Shown here one piece after another: positions 1-12,646 of a stretch of DNA of 64,000 nt. The first letter of the stretch is position 1. Each line of letters starts with the position of its first letter. This stretch comes from Sitta carolinensis (lineage: Eukaryota > Chordata > Aves > Passeriformes > Sittidae). Both the position numbers and the translations under genes were made by a program. The DNA lies in NCBI GenBank assembly GCA_032173965.1, contig CM063292.1:5036001-5100000 (forward strand), written 5' to 3'. The notes under the pieces are model-generated. The model saw nothing but the letters and a program-made list of their open reading frames with translations. It was not told where the DNA came from and ran no database searches.

Positions 1-2958
1 AGGGTCATTGATGGCTGCTTGATAACTCTTGAGTGTACCTGCATTCTGAATTTGACATTCAGAAAGGGACAGAGTTGGCTGATGTGCCTGGTCACTCTCT
101 CTGCCTTGGCAGTCTGGTGCTGTTTGTTAAGCAGGAGCTGCAGCCTGAATCAGAGTTTCTTGGAGGGTCCAGTACTGTTCCAGGGGGTGTTTCCTTGGTT
201 GACCAGTGGGCACAGACAGTGCTTGAACTGAGAGCTGTACTTACAGTCCCACTGGTACCACCCTCCCATGCCCAGAAACAGCTCCTCTCCTGTCCATTGC
301 CTCGCTGCCTGTCTGTGAATTCTGCCTGACCCACCAGTGATGTCTCGCCGTGGCCCCGTGTGTGTGTTGTGCTGGCTGCTGTCATGGACTTCTCATGGCC
401 AAACTGGGCCATGGACTTTGCTGAACTCATGAGAGTGCTTCTGTGGCTCTGCTCTCACATGGTGGTGATGGCAGCAGAGGCAGGAACTGCCTTTGGCTCC
501 TTCTGATGCAGCCAGTGGTGCTCAGTAGCTGCCTCCTCGCTGACTCTGTTGATGCAATCGAAAGACTGAAAAAGCAGCTGAAGTGAAGGAAAGCTCATAA
601 AAACAGTAGTCTGCTCCCAAGTAGAAAAAGAAAATACATCTGTGAAATATGTTTGGAATCTTGAGTTTCAAGTCGAGGTGAACTGTTATTCATGTCACAA
701 AACCAGCCACTTTTTCTGTTGGTCTCAAAAGACCAGTGCTGGTGGGCATAAACCCAGAATGCCCCAGTCATCTTCAGACATGGCCTGCTTAGCCCGAAGG
801 TTATGTGTGTCAGCTGTCAGCTCCCAGGAAATCCATGAGTACACTTCAGACTTTATGGTTGTTAACTGTCACCTTTCTTGGGCAGTAAAATTCCTTACAG
901 AGCAAACCTTGCCTCTACTTTCACATGATTAATAGGATAGAAGTAACTTGGTTCATGAGCCGGCTTTAATGGAGCACTGAGAACGCACCATGGATGTTAA
1001 CTGAGTTGGAAGGTGGCACCCTAAAAATCAATATTTCCTCCTGACAGTTAGAAAATTTATTTCTGCAGTTGTGTAATGAGGAAGAATAATTTCAAAAGTA
1101 GAAGATTAATTTCAAATTGAGCTATTTCCCTTCAGATGGAATAATATTTCTTTCTCTTAATAGTATCTCGTAAGTGAGGGCAGACATGGAGGAAGTTTCA
1201 TATATGGACAGAGAATATGTAAAGTTACAAAAAATACTTTATTTCCTGTAAGAGGACAGAGAGTACAGTAGCAGGAGCCTCTGAGTAGTTGCTGTTGGGA
1301 TCTACATCAAAATTGAGTAATAACAGATAAAACTGATTCAGGAGGACTTCTAAATCAAATGAATAATCAGTTATGATATCAAGTGCTCCTTTGACCTGTG
1401 GTTGGTCTTGAAAGCTACACAAGGCCTGATGGCTTTAAAGACTATTGTGATATATTCTCACCTCTCTTTTCAGTACATATATCTCTTTTCTATTTTTTAG
1501 GAGGTTAATCTGCATTGGTGCAGATTTCAGAGCTATCCAAGGAGGGCAGAAAAGTGGTGATGAAACGATGTACCAACCTTATCCTTCAGCTAGGTTGGAC
1601 TTTGGAATGTGATATTGAAGCAACAGGTCTCCTGCTTGCTAAAATGTATTGCTGTTGTCCCACTGTGACATCTTCAGAATGTATTTTGTAAAGTCAGGCT
1701 GAACTGAACCACAGCAGTGACACACTGTGCTGGCTAAAACTACATACAAAGGATTAATTTTCTGGTTTATGTGTCTTTCTTTGTGTGCCTCCATGATGGA
1801 TGCGCAAGAGTGTCCCAAGTGCACTCTGAATACTAAGTCATTTGTAAATGCTGTTGATGAGTGTTCATCTTTTAGGCTGGCAAATGATTCCCTTGCTCTC
1901 ACTGTCCTCCTCCAGTGCTTCTCAGCTGTGGACTCACACAGAAGGAATGGTGCAATAGTGGTGAGGCTCCTCTCCCTGCTCTGGGGCATCTGATGTGCAC
2001 ACTGTATGAGAAATAGATGCAGTGCCTTTCTAATCCATCACCCTGAAATTCCTATACAGAGAGAAATTCAGGGTGGAATTTACAAGGAAATTTATTTGGT
2101 ATAATAAAAAAAAGCTAACAAAACCCAACAAAGAATGACCATCTCAAACCCTGAGAAATAGAAGACAGAAAATATTGAGAATTAAAATGCTCTCTGTCAG
2201 ATCAACACTACTTTGTTCATCCACTGAATTTTGCTGCAAACTTTAAGACTTCCACTGTTTTGCACTTTCCAATCTCTAGGAAATAATGAGCTTTTTTAAT
2301 ACTCAAGCTAATTTTCTATGTGTGTTTTTTTTTTCTTTAGCAAAATCAACATTGACTCACCAAATGTGATAATATAATCTCTAATTTTTTCTCTCCCATT
2401 GTTGATGTTGTATTTCCCCACTTCTTTTCCCAGACTATGTTTATTATATCCACCAAGAAGTCCAACGTAATTACACCAGTCTTTTTATACTATGTTGTTG
2501 CAAGAACCTATGTACCATTACTTCTGTTGTCTTGGCAGTCACTAAATGTTTAAAACCTATCCCACATTGGATAAAACCCTTTTGAGAGCTTAAAAAAATT
2601 CAGATGGATTTCAGTGGCTTTTTATACAACATTAAAAAACCCTTCTTGATTTCTGCTTTTGTCTTTAGATCACATCCAGAATTGTCAATTCCAAAAGAAC
2701 CTGAGAAATGAAATATCTTAGTTTGCACTAGTGCTGTCTTCCTTTTGTTCCCTGGTGGTACTGAGCTCCAAAAATGGGTGCATTGCAGGAGTTTTGCTTA
2801 ATCCATTTCTTAAGTGAAATTACTGATGAATGCCCAGTGCTTTGGGTTGGGGAAGGGTGGTGTGGCTGCTATAGGTTAGTCCTGCAAACCTGGCCCTTTG
2901 GGATGTCCAAAATGGACAGGGACAGTTCATTTTTCTGTGCTCCTGAAGGTCATTAGGA
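1..2958. other. Gene-free stretch, no repeat recognised
   Basis: No open frame here has a recognisable product; those in the first 430 bases run on both strands and overlap, as expected for a stop-poor, GC-richer patch (about 60-560). Small structures are visible: an inverted repeat at 394-413 (catggcc, six-base loop, ggccatg), and a hairpin at 2039-2075 with a nine-base perfect stem (caccctgaa / ttcagggtg) around a 19-base loop. Otherwise I see only AT-rich single-copy-looking DNA. Intergenic or intronic by inference. Confidence 0.6.
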
Positions 2959-2959
2959 G

Positions 2960-3335
2960 AGTGAAAGACCTATTTCAGGCTAAGGGACTGAAAAAGGCTT
3001 GGCTTGTTCAGCATTGGAGGGGAAAACCAGAGACAATGTGAGTACCTGAGGGAATAAATACAAGACAAGGAAAAGAACTATGGAGCTAAAGGGCAGTGTT
3101 TGCTTATGGAAAAAAAATGGGTCTAAACTGACTGGAAATCAGAGGAAGGCTTTTTTATTTTTATGATGTTCTGGAACAGCCTGAAAGTGAAGTAGTGGGT
3201 TCAGAAAAAGAACAGCAGCTTTTAAGGTGGAGCTCAATACTTTTATGAAAAGAATTATATAAAATGGTGCCTACAGACTGCATCTGATGACTCAGGAGAT
3301 CCCTTCCAGTCCTATGTTCCTATATTTTCCTGAGC
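2960..3335 (+). mobile_element. CR1-type LINE, decayed 3' part
   Basis: The stretch follows the layout of the last part of an old CR1 element in sense orientation. It begins near 'aagggactgaaaaaggc' and 'cttgttcagca' (the end of the reverse-transcriptase frame in CR1, usually 'ttgttcagcctgg'). It passes a 'gttctggaacagcctgaa' zone and ends with 'gatcccttccagtccta', the usual CR1 3' untranslated signature just before the short terminal repeats. There are many substitutions and indels, so no frame survives and the copy is old. The 5' end is truncated, as is normal for CR1. The family assignment is from remembered consensus sequence, not a search. Confidence 0.72.
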
Positions 3336-6300
3336 CATTCAAGTATAAGAAGAAAATGTCAATTTTAAACAATTTGTAACTGGGCTCAGCTTGAGCACAA
3401 TTCAATGGGATGAAAAAAGGCACTTTTTTAGCTTAAGGACATTCTGCCTTCTGAATTTCAAAGGCCTGTGGCAACCATGGTAGCTTGTCAAAGTGGTTGT
3501 AAGAATTTTTTTAAAATACAGGGCTTTTGACATAATAAATCTTGGACTTTAGACATTATAAATCTGTTGAACTGGCCAATAACAATAATGTTTAATGTAT
3601 TTTTTTTTAAACGTTCTAAATCCTTCCCCCTAACATACAGGAGAAGGAAGAAGAAGCTGCATTTTCATAATGCATCGAGAGAAGGGTTGGTATAATCCTG
3701 TTGAGGGAAAATTATTTTCTGCTCTGGATTAATTGTGGCCCAAGACTGGTCTGTAGCAGCCACAGGTCCAGTACACAAACATTGTGGAGACTGGACAAGA
3801 AGCTTTAAGAAATGTCCTTCATTAATTTATTGGTAAAACACTTCATATATTTCCCAGTGAAATTTTGCTGTGTTTACCAGGTCTGGAGCACTGGTTCAGT
3901 AACTAAATTCTCCATGCCCATTACTCAGACTTCTTTTCTGGACACAGATATCTTGTTACTGATTGGAAATGCTGCAGAACTCTAGAGCTGGACCAAATCA
4001 ACTAGGGGTGATAAGATGTGTATCAAGCCATGCTCTTGTTTGCAAGCTTCTCCTTCAGCACTCGGGATTTTTCTTGTGCATTAGGCTTACGAGAAACTTG
4101 CTCTGGCCTAGATTAATCCCTAAAAACAGAACACAAATTACTTTATACTTGTGGATTAAGAGTCAGTTAATGAGGACAGTTGATATTGCCTCTCCAGTAT
4201 GGCTGAGTTTCTTACAACCCAAAAGCCTCTCCAAGATTGCAGCTCTCACCTGAAAAACCTATCTGGGAAATAACTAATCAGTGCATTTTCTTCCTGGCCT
4301 AATTGTATTTCTCATGAATCAGCTAAACCCACGGTGGGACTTCAGCAGCTATTTCTGGTCCCTGAAGGGAGGTGGGGATTGCAGGAAGTTTGCAGCATTG
4401 CTCTGCTACTGCAAGCAAATTTATCAGTGTCAATGGTTTCTTAAGACTCTTAGGCTGAGCATTAAAATGAGTAGTTGCAAGTGGGATATTTTTCAGCAAA
4501 ACATTTTCCTTTTTTTTTTTTTTTGCAAGAAATAATGTGGCTTTTCAATTAAATACCACTTTGAGGATGGAAGAAGAACTTCTGTTGGGACATGTATTTT
4601 TTACTTAAAATCTGAAAACAGGCAAATGTTCTCAATTCTGATAATGAAGGACATGTTTTATACAGACCCCTTTCCCAAATTTAATGAAATATTTTTGTTG
4701 CTGATTTAAATTTCCCATGAAATAAAAAATATGGCTTCCCAGCTGCCTTTGCTCTATTCCGTTTGGGTTTCCACAGGTGGAGTTTGTCAGTGGGAATTTT
4801 GAATCCCTTACATCTGCAATAAATAGGGTAAAAAGCACTTGTAATATTTGCTGAGTGTTTCTCTTCCTCCTCAGCATTAGTCAACCCTTACACAGTCATA
4901 TTTCAAAAAAACCCCAATAGAAATATAATATTTCTGTTGTTCTGTAGTTTAGCACTGACATTTCCTACTGTGAAAAGGTTATCATTTTTTTCCCTGGTAT
5001 GTTTCTATGTGAAGAATATTCCAATTTTCAGCTAAAACGCACTGAAAAAACTCCAGCTTTTCTTTTAACATCCATTACTAAGCATTCAAATTCTCCAAAG
5101 TGCAGGAGGATACTTTATGCTGGTAATGACTGACTGACCTTTCTATTAACACCACTTCGAAGGCAGTTTAGTGGCTTACCTCTTTAGCAAAATTAATAAA
5201 TTCAGGGGTTCCATTAATGAGTATTTTGATTCATAGTTCTGCTTTAAAACATAATTATATGTTACTCGTAATGTTGCTTATACTTCTCTGTGTTCTGCCT
5301 CTTCACTCTAAAGCTGTCCTGTGATGTAGCTGCATTTCCATTCTTTCTTTTATCCCTAAAGCCACATCTTGAAGTCAGTGGGGCCACATCGTGGCAGCAG
5401 AGAAGGATTTGGCACTGAGAGTCTCGTCTCTCCACACATTGTTCTTGCTGTAGCTGGAAAACATATGTCCCTTTACTGCTGTTGTGGAGTATCAAGTAAG
5501 ATGTAGAACGTCAACTACAGTTGTTCATGGAGAGCATAAGGGTGGGGAAAGCCTCTGGAATAAATGCTGGAAGCTCAGGAAGAGCTCTCCAGATCACTTA
5601 CTCCAGCAATCCAAATGATGGGAGACTCTGAGACCAAAAACATGGTAGACATTGTTTGCTTACTGGTACAGAACTTTACACTTTCTAAAATTGTGAGATT
5701 TCTGTCACCTTTTCTGTTTAGAAGCCTCTTGTTTGAGAACTTAATTAATATCTTTCCTTTTTTTTTCTGTCAGCAAGCAAAACTCTCATTGAGCTTTCAG
5801 GTAGGCAAGAAAGTAGTTATGCACTTAAATATAGTAATTATTTTTATGTGAGTAGAACCAGGATAGGCAATTCTAATTCTGCTGCAGCTACTTAACAAAA
5901 ATAATTTCTCTCAGGCTTTTCTTTCACACAACTGAACTGAAAGCAGGAATGAGTCAGCAGTGTACCCTGAATGACTCAGCAGTTTATCTGATTACAGGTA
6001 TTTGAGTATGACTGGTACAAAAAAAAATAAAAAAAAACCCCCGCAAGGACCCAAGTATTTTGGTGCTTTTTAATCCCTTGTGTGTGGAGCACTTCTAGCT
6101 TGAGATATGTTCATGGTGGAAGGTATTTTGTGTCTGCAATCTGGGTATGGCTTAGTTGGAAACTTTCATTACTAATTTCATGTATTTTAATCACTGTTTC
6201 CAACAAAGACATGATTTATTTTAGATGTACCCAAGTATTTTCTATTTAAGGTTACTTCTCATGAGCAGGCTAAACCAAAGATGCCTCTCTCTCCTGTTGC

Positions 6301-9300
6301 CCTGTCCATGATTATGCTATTTGGTATCCAGCATCACAAACACTTACCCTGGAAGTTGTAATAGTGTCACAATAAAGGCCAACTGCATTAATCTGTTATA
6401 GAACAGAGTTTTTGTTTAAGTCCACGCATTTTCATTTTAAAGGTCACATGATGACATCAAAGATCAATAAATGGTTAATGTGCTTTATTTGTGTGGTGAG
6501 GAAAGAGCAGATTAAGAACTGCTATAAAAGGCAATTGTACTTTTTCAATGGCTACAGCTTTGCATTTTGACTTTTATTTATGCAATTGCCATATTCCCAT
6601 GACTCCATCATAAATGAGTTGGGAAATTCAATAGTGTATCCTGGCCAGGTAAATAAATGGGAACAAAACATAGTAATGGCTTTCACATTTTGTATCCTAT
6701 GTGTTTTATCTCAGATAAATAGACTCAATAAATGTTACAGTATATGCACTTGTGCCACAAATATTGCATTTGATTCCTAATGGGTCATAAAGTGCCTTTT
6801 GCAAACCTTCAAAAAAATGTCAGCCTGTTATATGGATAATATATATTTCAGTACTAAATTTACTTTATACTATTTGCCCTACTGAACTTGTTCCTGTCTT
6901 ATGTTTCTAAACTATGTAGATAGTAAAATTTATGTTTTGGGTTTGATCTGCCTCTTGGTTACAAAGATCTTAATTCCACTGAAGTGGTACAAGCTGGAGT
7001 CTTTACATCCTGTTGCGTTTTAATATGTTCAATATTATAGTAACATAAGAATAATAATATCAAAACCTATTATAAGCTACATGAGTTTTATTATTTGAAC
7101 ATACAAACCAAAAGTAATTTACAATATTGCACCAGAATAAGTCTAAATTATGTTACAGAGATCTGCATTATATGGAATGGATCCTCTGTTGTGTTTAACA
7201 TTTTGACCTTGTGGGATGTGACTCATGTATAAGCCAGAATGATGATGGGGAAATAGAGGATAGATGCAGCATCAGCTACCGTCTTGTGACTTTTGATCAC
7301 TTGAAGGAAAACTCAATGAAAAATTTGTGTTAATATGTGGTAATCGCTAGCTAAGTTTGGTTTTGATGAATTATCTGACCATCAATGCATTTAATGGTTG
7401 AGGCGACGTGGGAAGTTACAGAAAAGCAGAAAATCTAAATTTGTAAAGTAATATTTCATAACTGGTTACTTTGGAATGAGCTTGTTTCATCTAAGACCAG
7501 AATTTTATAAACGTCGTTCATGAAAATTGAAGAGCTATTTATTGTAAGTAGAATATGGCACATATTGATAGAGCCAAATGTAGCTACATCTAGATGGTGG
7601 TATTTGTTTCACATTTATTTTAGTATTTAGGATGATGCAGTCCCAGATGATTCCATTTATGTATAATGGGAAGTTACTGTAAGTTACAGAGACAAGGCTA
7701 ATATATAATTTCTCTTAGTAGTTCCATACAGGCAAGTACCAGAATAACCAGTGAATGGCTGCAAGATGTCAGTAAATCTGGGCTACAGAATATTTAAACT
7801 GTAGAATCTGAGTTTATTAAGATCCATCATGTTCATATTATTACATATGTGTTACTGAGGATTCCATGTGCATTATTTCTGTGGTCTTTGAACCATTTCT
7901 GGTCATCATAAATCTCGAGATAAAGAAAATGGATTGCTCAAGTGGCAGCATAGTGAAACTGGAGCTAAAGCCTTCAGCTCTACTCTATCCAGAGTTCCAG
8001 GGAACTCCAAAGAAGTTTTCTTTAACTTTTATTAGTTTGTAGAAAGTTATTTAATGTTCAGGCTTTGTTGACCCTAAGGAAGAGTATAAAATGTATATTG
8101 GCATTTAGGTGAATATTTGTGAAAAAAGTGCAATGATGGCCAGCCTCAGCTGCCCCTTAGACCTGGTGTTCCCTCAGGGAACCATTAGGAACCCATCCAC
8201 TTTCGGCCAAGTCTTTCAAAGACTTCCCATCAAATGAGATGGGATTGAGCCAGACCTTTTGGCTAAAATATGTGTGTTCTTCAAGCAGTAAATTTCAAAA
8301 AATGACAGGAGAATTAAGTAGGAAAAAGGAATATACTTGAGCAAATAAATCTATTGACATTCAAATTAAATTTTTGATCAGAATATTAAAACCTAAATGA
8401 GTTAATTGTACTGTTAAATCTGCTCAGGTGTCCAAAAGCATCTGAAACAAAATCAGTTAAACAATCAAATGAAAACATTAAAAAAGATCCACAAGAAAAC
8501 ACTGACAACTGAGCCTACCTTGAACCTGTTCACCCCTGCTCTATTCCCCAGGAGATCTCCCAAGAACATTTAAAAGGCAACTGCCATCACCTTTGCTCCA
8601 CAGCAGGCTAGTGAGTGACTGGACTGGCTAGATGTGATCTGTTCCACCACACAAGACTAATTCATTTAAAAGCTGTCAGAACTTCACTAGTTTAATAAGA
8701 GGGAGATTCCTTTAATCTGCAATAGTAGTAATTAACAATTTAAGTGTTGTGCACTTTTATATGTCTTATGTCCATATTCAGAAATAATTTATGTACAAAA
8801 AAGTGTCTCAAACTGACTCTCCTGAGGCCAGTGATGTATGTGCCATTCCCTTAGTGAGGTCGAGACTTGGTAAGAGAGAGTGATTAAAACAAGAATTAAA
8901 ACGTGAATTGTAGGGAGACTTGTATCCTCTCCAGAGATAATGTGGTAACACTGCTCCATCTAAGGAGGAGTAAAATGATCCTCAGAGATGCTGTTTCTTG
9001 TCTAACAAATGGAATAACAATTTTTTTTTCTGTTTAAAATTAAAGAGTTAGAAAAGCTCTGTTGCTTTTTCTTTAGAAAAACAAACCCATCTCTCTCCTG
9101 AGTTGATCTTTCCCCGAAGTATGATGCACGTGTGTGTCAGGTGGACACAGCCTGGGAGAGGAGGAGGAGGAGGTCTTACCAAGCTGTGTTTGAGTGGGCA
9201 CAAACCTCTGCATGGTGTGACAGACCTGTCATCCTAGCAGCAATGCACTGGACATGCTTTATGTACTTAACTAGTCCTGAAAAAGTCAGTGACTCAAAGT

Positions 9301-10579
9301 CTTTTGTGTAGAATGCTCTGCCTAGAAGAGTTTATGAGGTGTATAATGTCTCATGCTCTGCACTTCCTAACTACCGGATTGACTTTTGCAGCTCAAACAA
9401 AATCTGACGTGCTGGGTCCTCTGACACATCAGCAGCTGAGCAGCTCTCAGGGCTGGGGCTCCCAAACCCTGCCCTACCTTTGTGTAGCTTAAGTGCTTCA
9501 TGCACAGAGAGGTCAGGGAACAGGAGGTTTTAAAAAGCAAGTGTAGAAGCCTGTTCAGTTTGATTAATTTGATTGTACTTTCTTCTCCTGTTTTAATAGA
9601 CAGAATATAGGCTGTTGTCTTGAATCTTCTGACCTAACGTTCAAGGAAATTGCTGTTGTTGTTTACAGTCATTAATAAGGGCCTTTGTTTGAGGTAATGG
9701 AACCGTTGCTGCTTTAGCTCCGTAAACATTCGTCACATCTACTTAGAAAGAGTTAGCAGCTATCATTTCTAGGTCATGAATCACCTTTTCCAAGAGCTGC
9801 ATTTCTCTGGGCTCGTTTTTCTTTTTTCAATATAGACAGTTTAGAGACTCTTGAAGTTTTTCGCCATTACACTGTTAAGAATTTTATCCAGAATTTGTGG
9901 AAAGCCTCTCTCTGACTTGTTGCTATAACTCATAGATTCAAGCTGCATATATTGCACTTGAGATAGATGTGGATAGAGAAATTTCAAGTGTCATTTTCCA
10001 TTACAGTCAGAAATTCCATGAAAGCTAAAGCACATTGTAAAATTACATTGTCTCTACCATCATTTAGTTTCAAGAAAGAAAGCGCTCACAAAAATGTCAA
10101 AACTTGGTAAACTCAATATTAAATATAATGAGCTTTTGACTTTGGTACTGCCAGAATCACTGGCAGATGAAAATGTTGTTTAAAACCTTAGTAGAATACT
10201 TCTCCTATTTTCTAGCTTGAGTTTTTTCAAGAATGGTTCATACACCTGGACAATTTGTTGTTAATTCAATGTTGTCATATAGCTAAAATAGCCATTCAAT
10301 GTATTTAGCTTTCTAATGTACTTCAGACATCAATCATAAACCTTTTCAGACTTCAGTCTGCTAGGCTAAGCCTACGTTCATTTAGTTTTCTTGTGGAAGA
10401 TAAGCTCTGCCTTTCTCATTCATCTTAGTAATGATTTTCTGTGCTTGATCCAGTTTGAGTTCATTTTTCTCCAACGGGCGTTGCTGAGGCTGTGCATGAC
10501 TCTGGGACAGGATTCCAGTGTCTTGGACAGTGGCAAAATAGAAATCTTTCATCTGCTGACCCCTAAGCTTGAATCCCAG
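3336..10579. other. Gene-free AT-rich stretch
   Basis: More than 7 kb without a supportable gene. Open frames are under 100 codons and unrelated to anything I know. A 15-base T run lies at 4510-4524. The part from about 6400 to 6780 reads like slowly evolving non-coding DNA, with balanced composition and TAAT- and octamer-like words, but this is an impression only. From about 7000 to 7700 the DNA is very AT-rich with scattered TAAT-type words. A short GAG/GGA run lies near 9160. No clear LINE, SINE or LTR was recognised. Confidence 0.55.
4510..4524 (+). repeat. T tract, 15 bases
   Basis: Uninterrupted run of 15 T on the + strand. Mononucleotide microsatellite; no adjoining retrotransposed copy recognised. 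Confidence 0.85.
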
Positions 10580-10690
10580 ACTCACTGAGTTGCTGAAATT
10601 GGAAGAGACATCTAGAGGGATTATATTGCCCCCCCCCCGCTCAAGGTAGGGTCAAGGCATCACTCAGCTGAGTGTCACTCAGTTCAGTGT
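10580..10690 (-). mobile_element. CR1 LINE 3' end fragment, antisense
   Basis: Read on the + strand this gives the reverse complement of the CR1 3' end: 'attggaagagacatctagag', then a C run and 'gctcaaggtagggtcaaggc'. Compare the usual 'ttggaagggacctctggagg' and 'ctgctcaagcagggtca' of bird CR1s. Only about 110 bases are recognisable, with an inserted or slipped C run of nine at about 10630-10638. The piece is far too short to encode anything. It lies 200 bases from another CR1 piece in the opposite orientation, so the two are separate insertions. Confidence 0.72.
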
Positions 10691-10884
10691 GTCAGTTTAA
10701 TACCCAGGAGTGGTCAGAAAAACTGGATATTGATAAAAATCAGGAAAAATACAAACAAACCAGAAAGCATTATAAAGTTGCTGCATGTTATGCCGTTTAA
10801 CCCATAACACTGTATACAAAGTTTTGGTTCTGTGCCTCACAGGAAATGCAGTAGAATTCCACAAGATGGAAAATTGTGGAAACT

Positions 10885-11245
10885 TCATTCCAAATCCAAG
10901 GAGTGATGCTGCATCCTATTGGATAATGGATGAAGAGTGAGGCTTTTTAACCTGTAAATGAAGGATATTGTAGATATCCATGAAATCAGAGTGGCTTGGA
11001 TAAGGTGAGGAGGAAATTGCTCACTGTGTGTCCCAACAAAATGTGGGGCATGAAATGAAAGCAGCATCAGGCAGGTTCAGAGCAGCAAAAGAAGGTGCTC
11101 CTTTAGAGCCTTGGGATTCAGGTGTGGAACTCTGCCACAGGATGCTGTGGAAAGCAAAAGTTCTCATAAATTTAAAAGCAATTGGAAAAAATTATGAAAG
11201 CAAAATCAATCAACAGCTATTAATTAAGAGACACGATATTTGGTT
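10885..11245 (+). mobile_element. Ancient CR1/L3-like LINE fragment
   Basis: The order of matched words follows the 3' half of the old CR1/L3-type element common to amniotes. A 'gtagatatccatgaaatcag' zone corresponds to '...tctataaaatcatgagtgg'. Then come 'tgaaatgaaagcagcatcag' (family: 'tgaaattaataggcagcag'), 'gtggaactctgccacagga', 'tgctgtggaaagcaaaagtt', and 'caacagctattaattaagag' (family: 'tcaatggctattagccaag'). Divergence is high but the order and spacing are right, which makes chance unlikely. The reading frame is broken. The copy is older-looking than the antisense CR1 end just upstream. Confidence 0.72.
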
Positions 11246-12595
11246 TAGTAATCTGAAAGAATATTTGGGGGAAATAGCATTCTCTGCTAGCCTTGTTCTT
11301 TGCAGTCTTTGTGTCATAGTGTGTACAGCTTTTATAAACCCTGGTTTTTAATTTAGAATGAAGTTAAATCTTGAAGTCCTGTGTAAATATTTTTTCTCCT
11401 TAGAAGTCTAATTTCTAGAGACCAGTCACAGTGAAAAGTTCTATGGAAAAATACTGGTTTCATGCAATGCAAGAGTATAATGGGCCTGATACTTGTTCTC
11501 TTTCACCACTATTATTTTATTGAGTTAATAAGGGTACATTTAATTTACAGGGGTAAAGAAAGAGGCAGTTATTATCTCTTAAGAGGGTGAAATTACAAAG
11601 ACATCAGTAGGCACAAGAAATGTATATTTCCTCCAAAAGATACATGTTTTCTGAGATGTTTCAATTAGCTCACATCTGTGTCCTCCATAAGATCTAGGAA
11701 AATTGCATGTGCATTTAATGTTCTGAGTTGGCCTGAAAAAACCAGAACAACAGTCAATTTTGTTAATGGCCGAGGGCTAAAATCTCCGTCACTTGAGTGT
11801 GTCTTCATGGCTGTTCCAAAGGCTTAATATTGTCATATTTAATGACCACCCAGAAGTCAGATTTGCCAAGAGTGAGGACTGAATATTTTTATGAACTGCA
11901 CAGTGGTCAGAGACAGCCCTGGTCACTCAGTCTCATCAGAGCAAGAGTTGTGAATCCTGTGCTGAGAGGGGGCAGGAGCCACAGCCCCATTCCTCGGAGT
12001 CCTCCTGCTGGAAACTCGGATCTGACCTCACAGGAGGGAGATCCTAGCAAATGTTTATGCCTTGTGCTTTGATGAATAGAGTGTGGGAATGTCTTCAGCT
12101 TCTTAATAATCTTGTGGGAGAGAACATTTTTTTGCCTAAACCCAGTTAGTACAATCTGATCCTGCTCTTTTTCAAAGACATGTCCTACTCAACTGTTCTT
12201 GCAATTTTCAAGCTAAGTAAATATCTCTCTCTGTTTAGAGATAATTGTTCTGAAAGTTTGCCTTTATAGCTAACGGGAATACTTTTCGATTTTGTTTTGT
12301 TAAAAAAAAAAATTAAAAAGTAAACAATGAAAGCACAAAAATTTTCAGTCAAAAGATTTTGGTTTAGAATCCCAAATTTGAATTTGGAAATGCTTCCAGG
12401 ATGTCTTATTTTTGCTATTGCCTTCTTAGAGTTACATTTCAGTTTTCCTCTCATGGAAGTACAAGACTCAAACTACATGTCTGTTCTAGAACCTTAATAT
12501 AGTTTAAAGCCCTCTGTGTATTTCTCAATGATTTTTTTTTTTTTCTATTTTAACCAATCAGCATTTTACCAAGAAAAGCCAACACTTTATGGAAT

Positions 12596-12646
<51 letters not shown>

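Noticed and set aside
19..430. Overlapping open frames on both strands at the left edge
   Set aside because: Two plus frames and one minus frame overlap in a stop-poor, GC-richer patch; no homology, start context or splice structure supports any of them.
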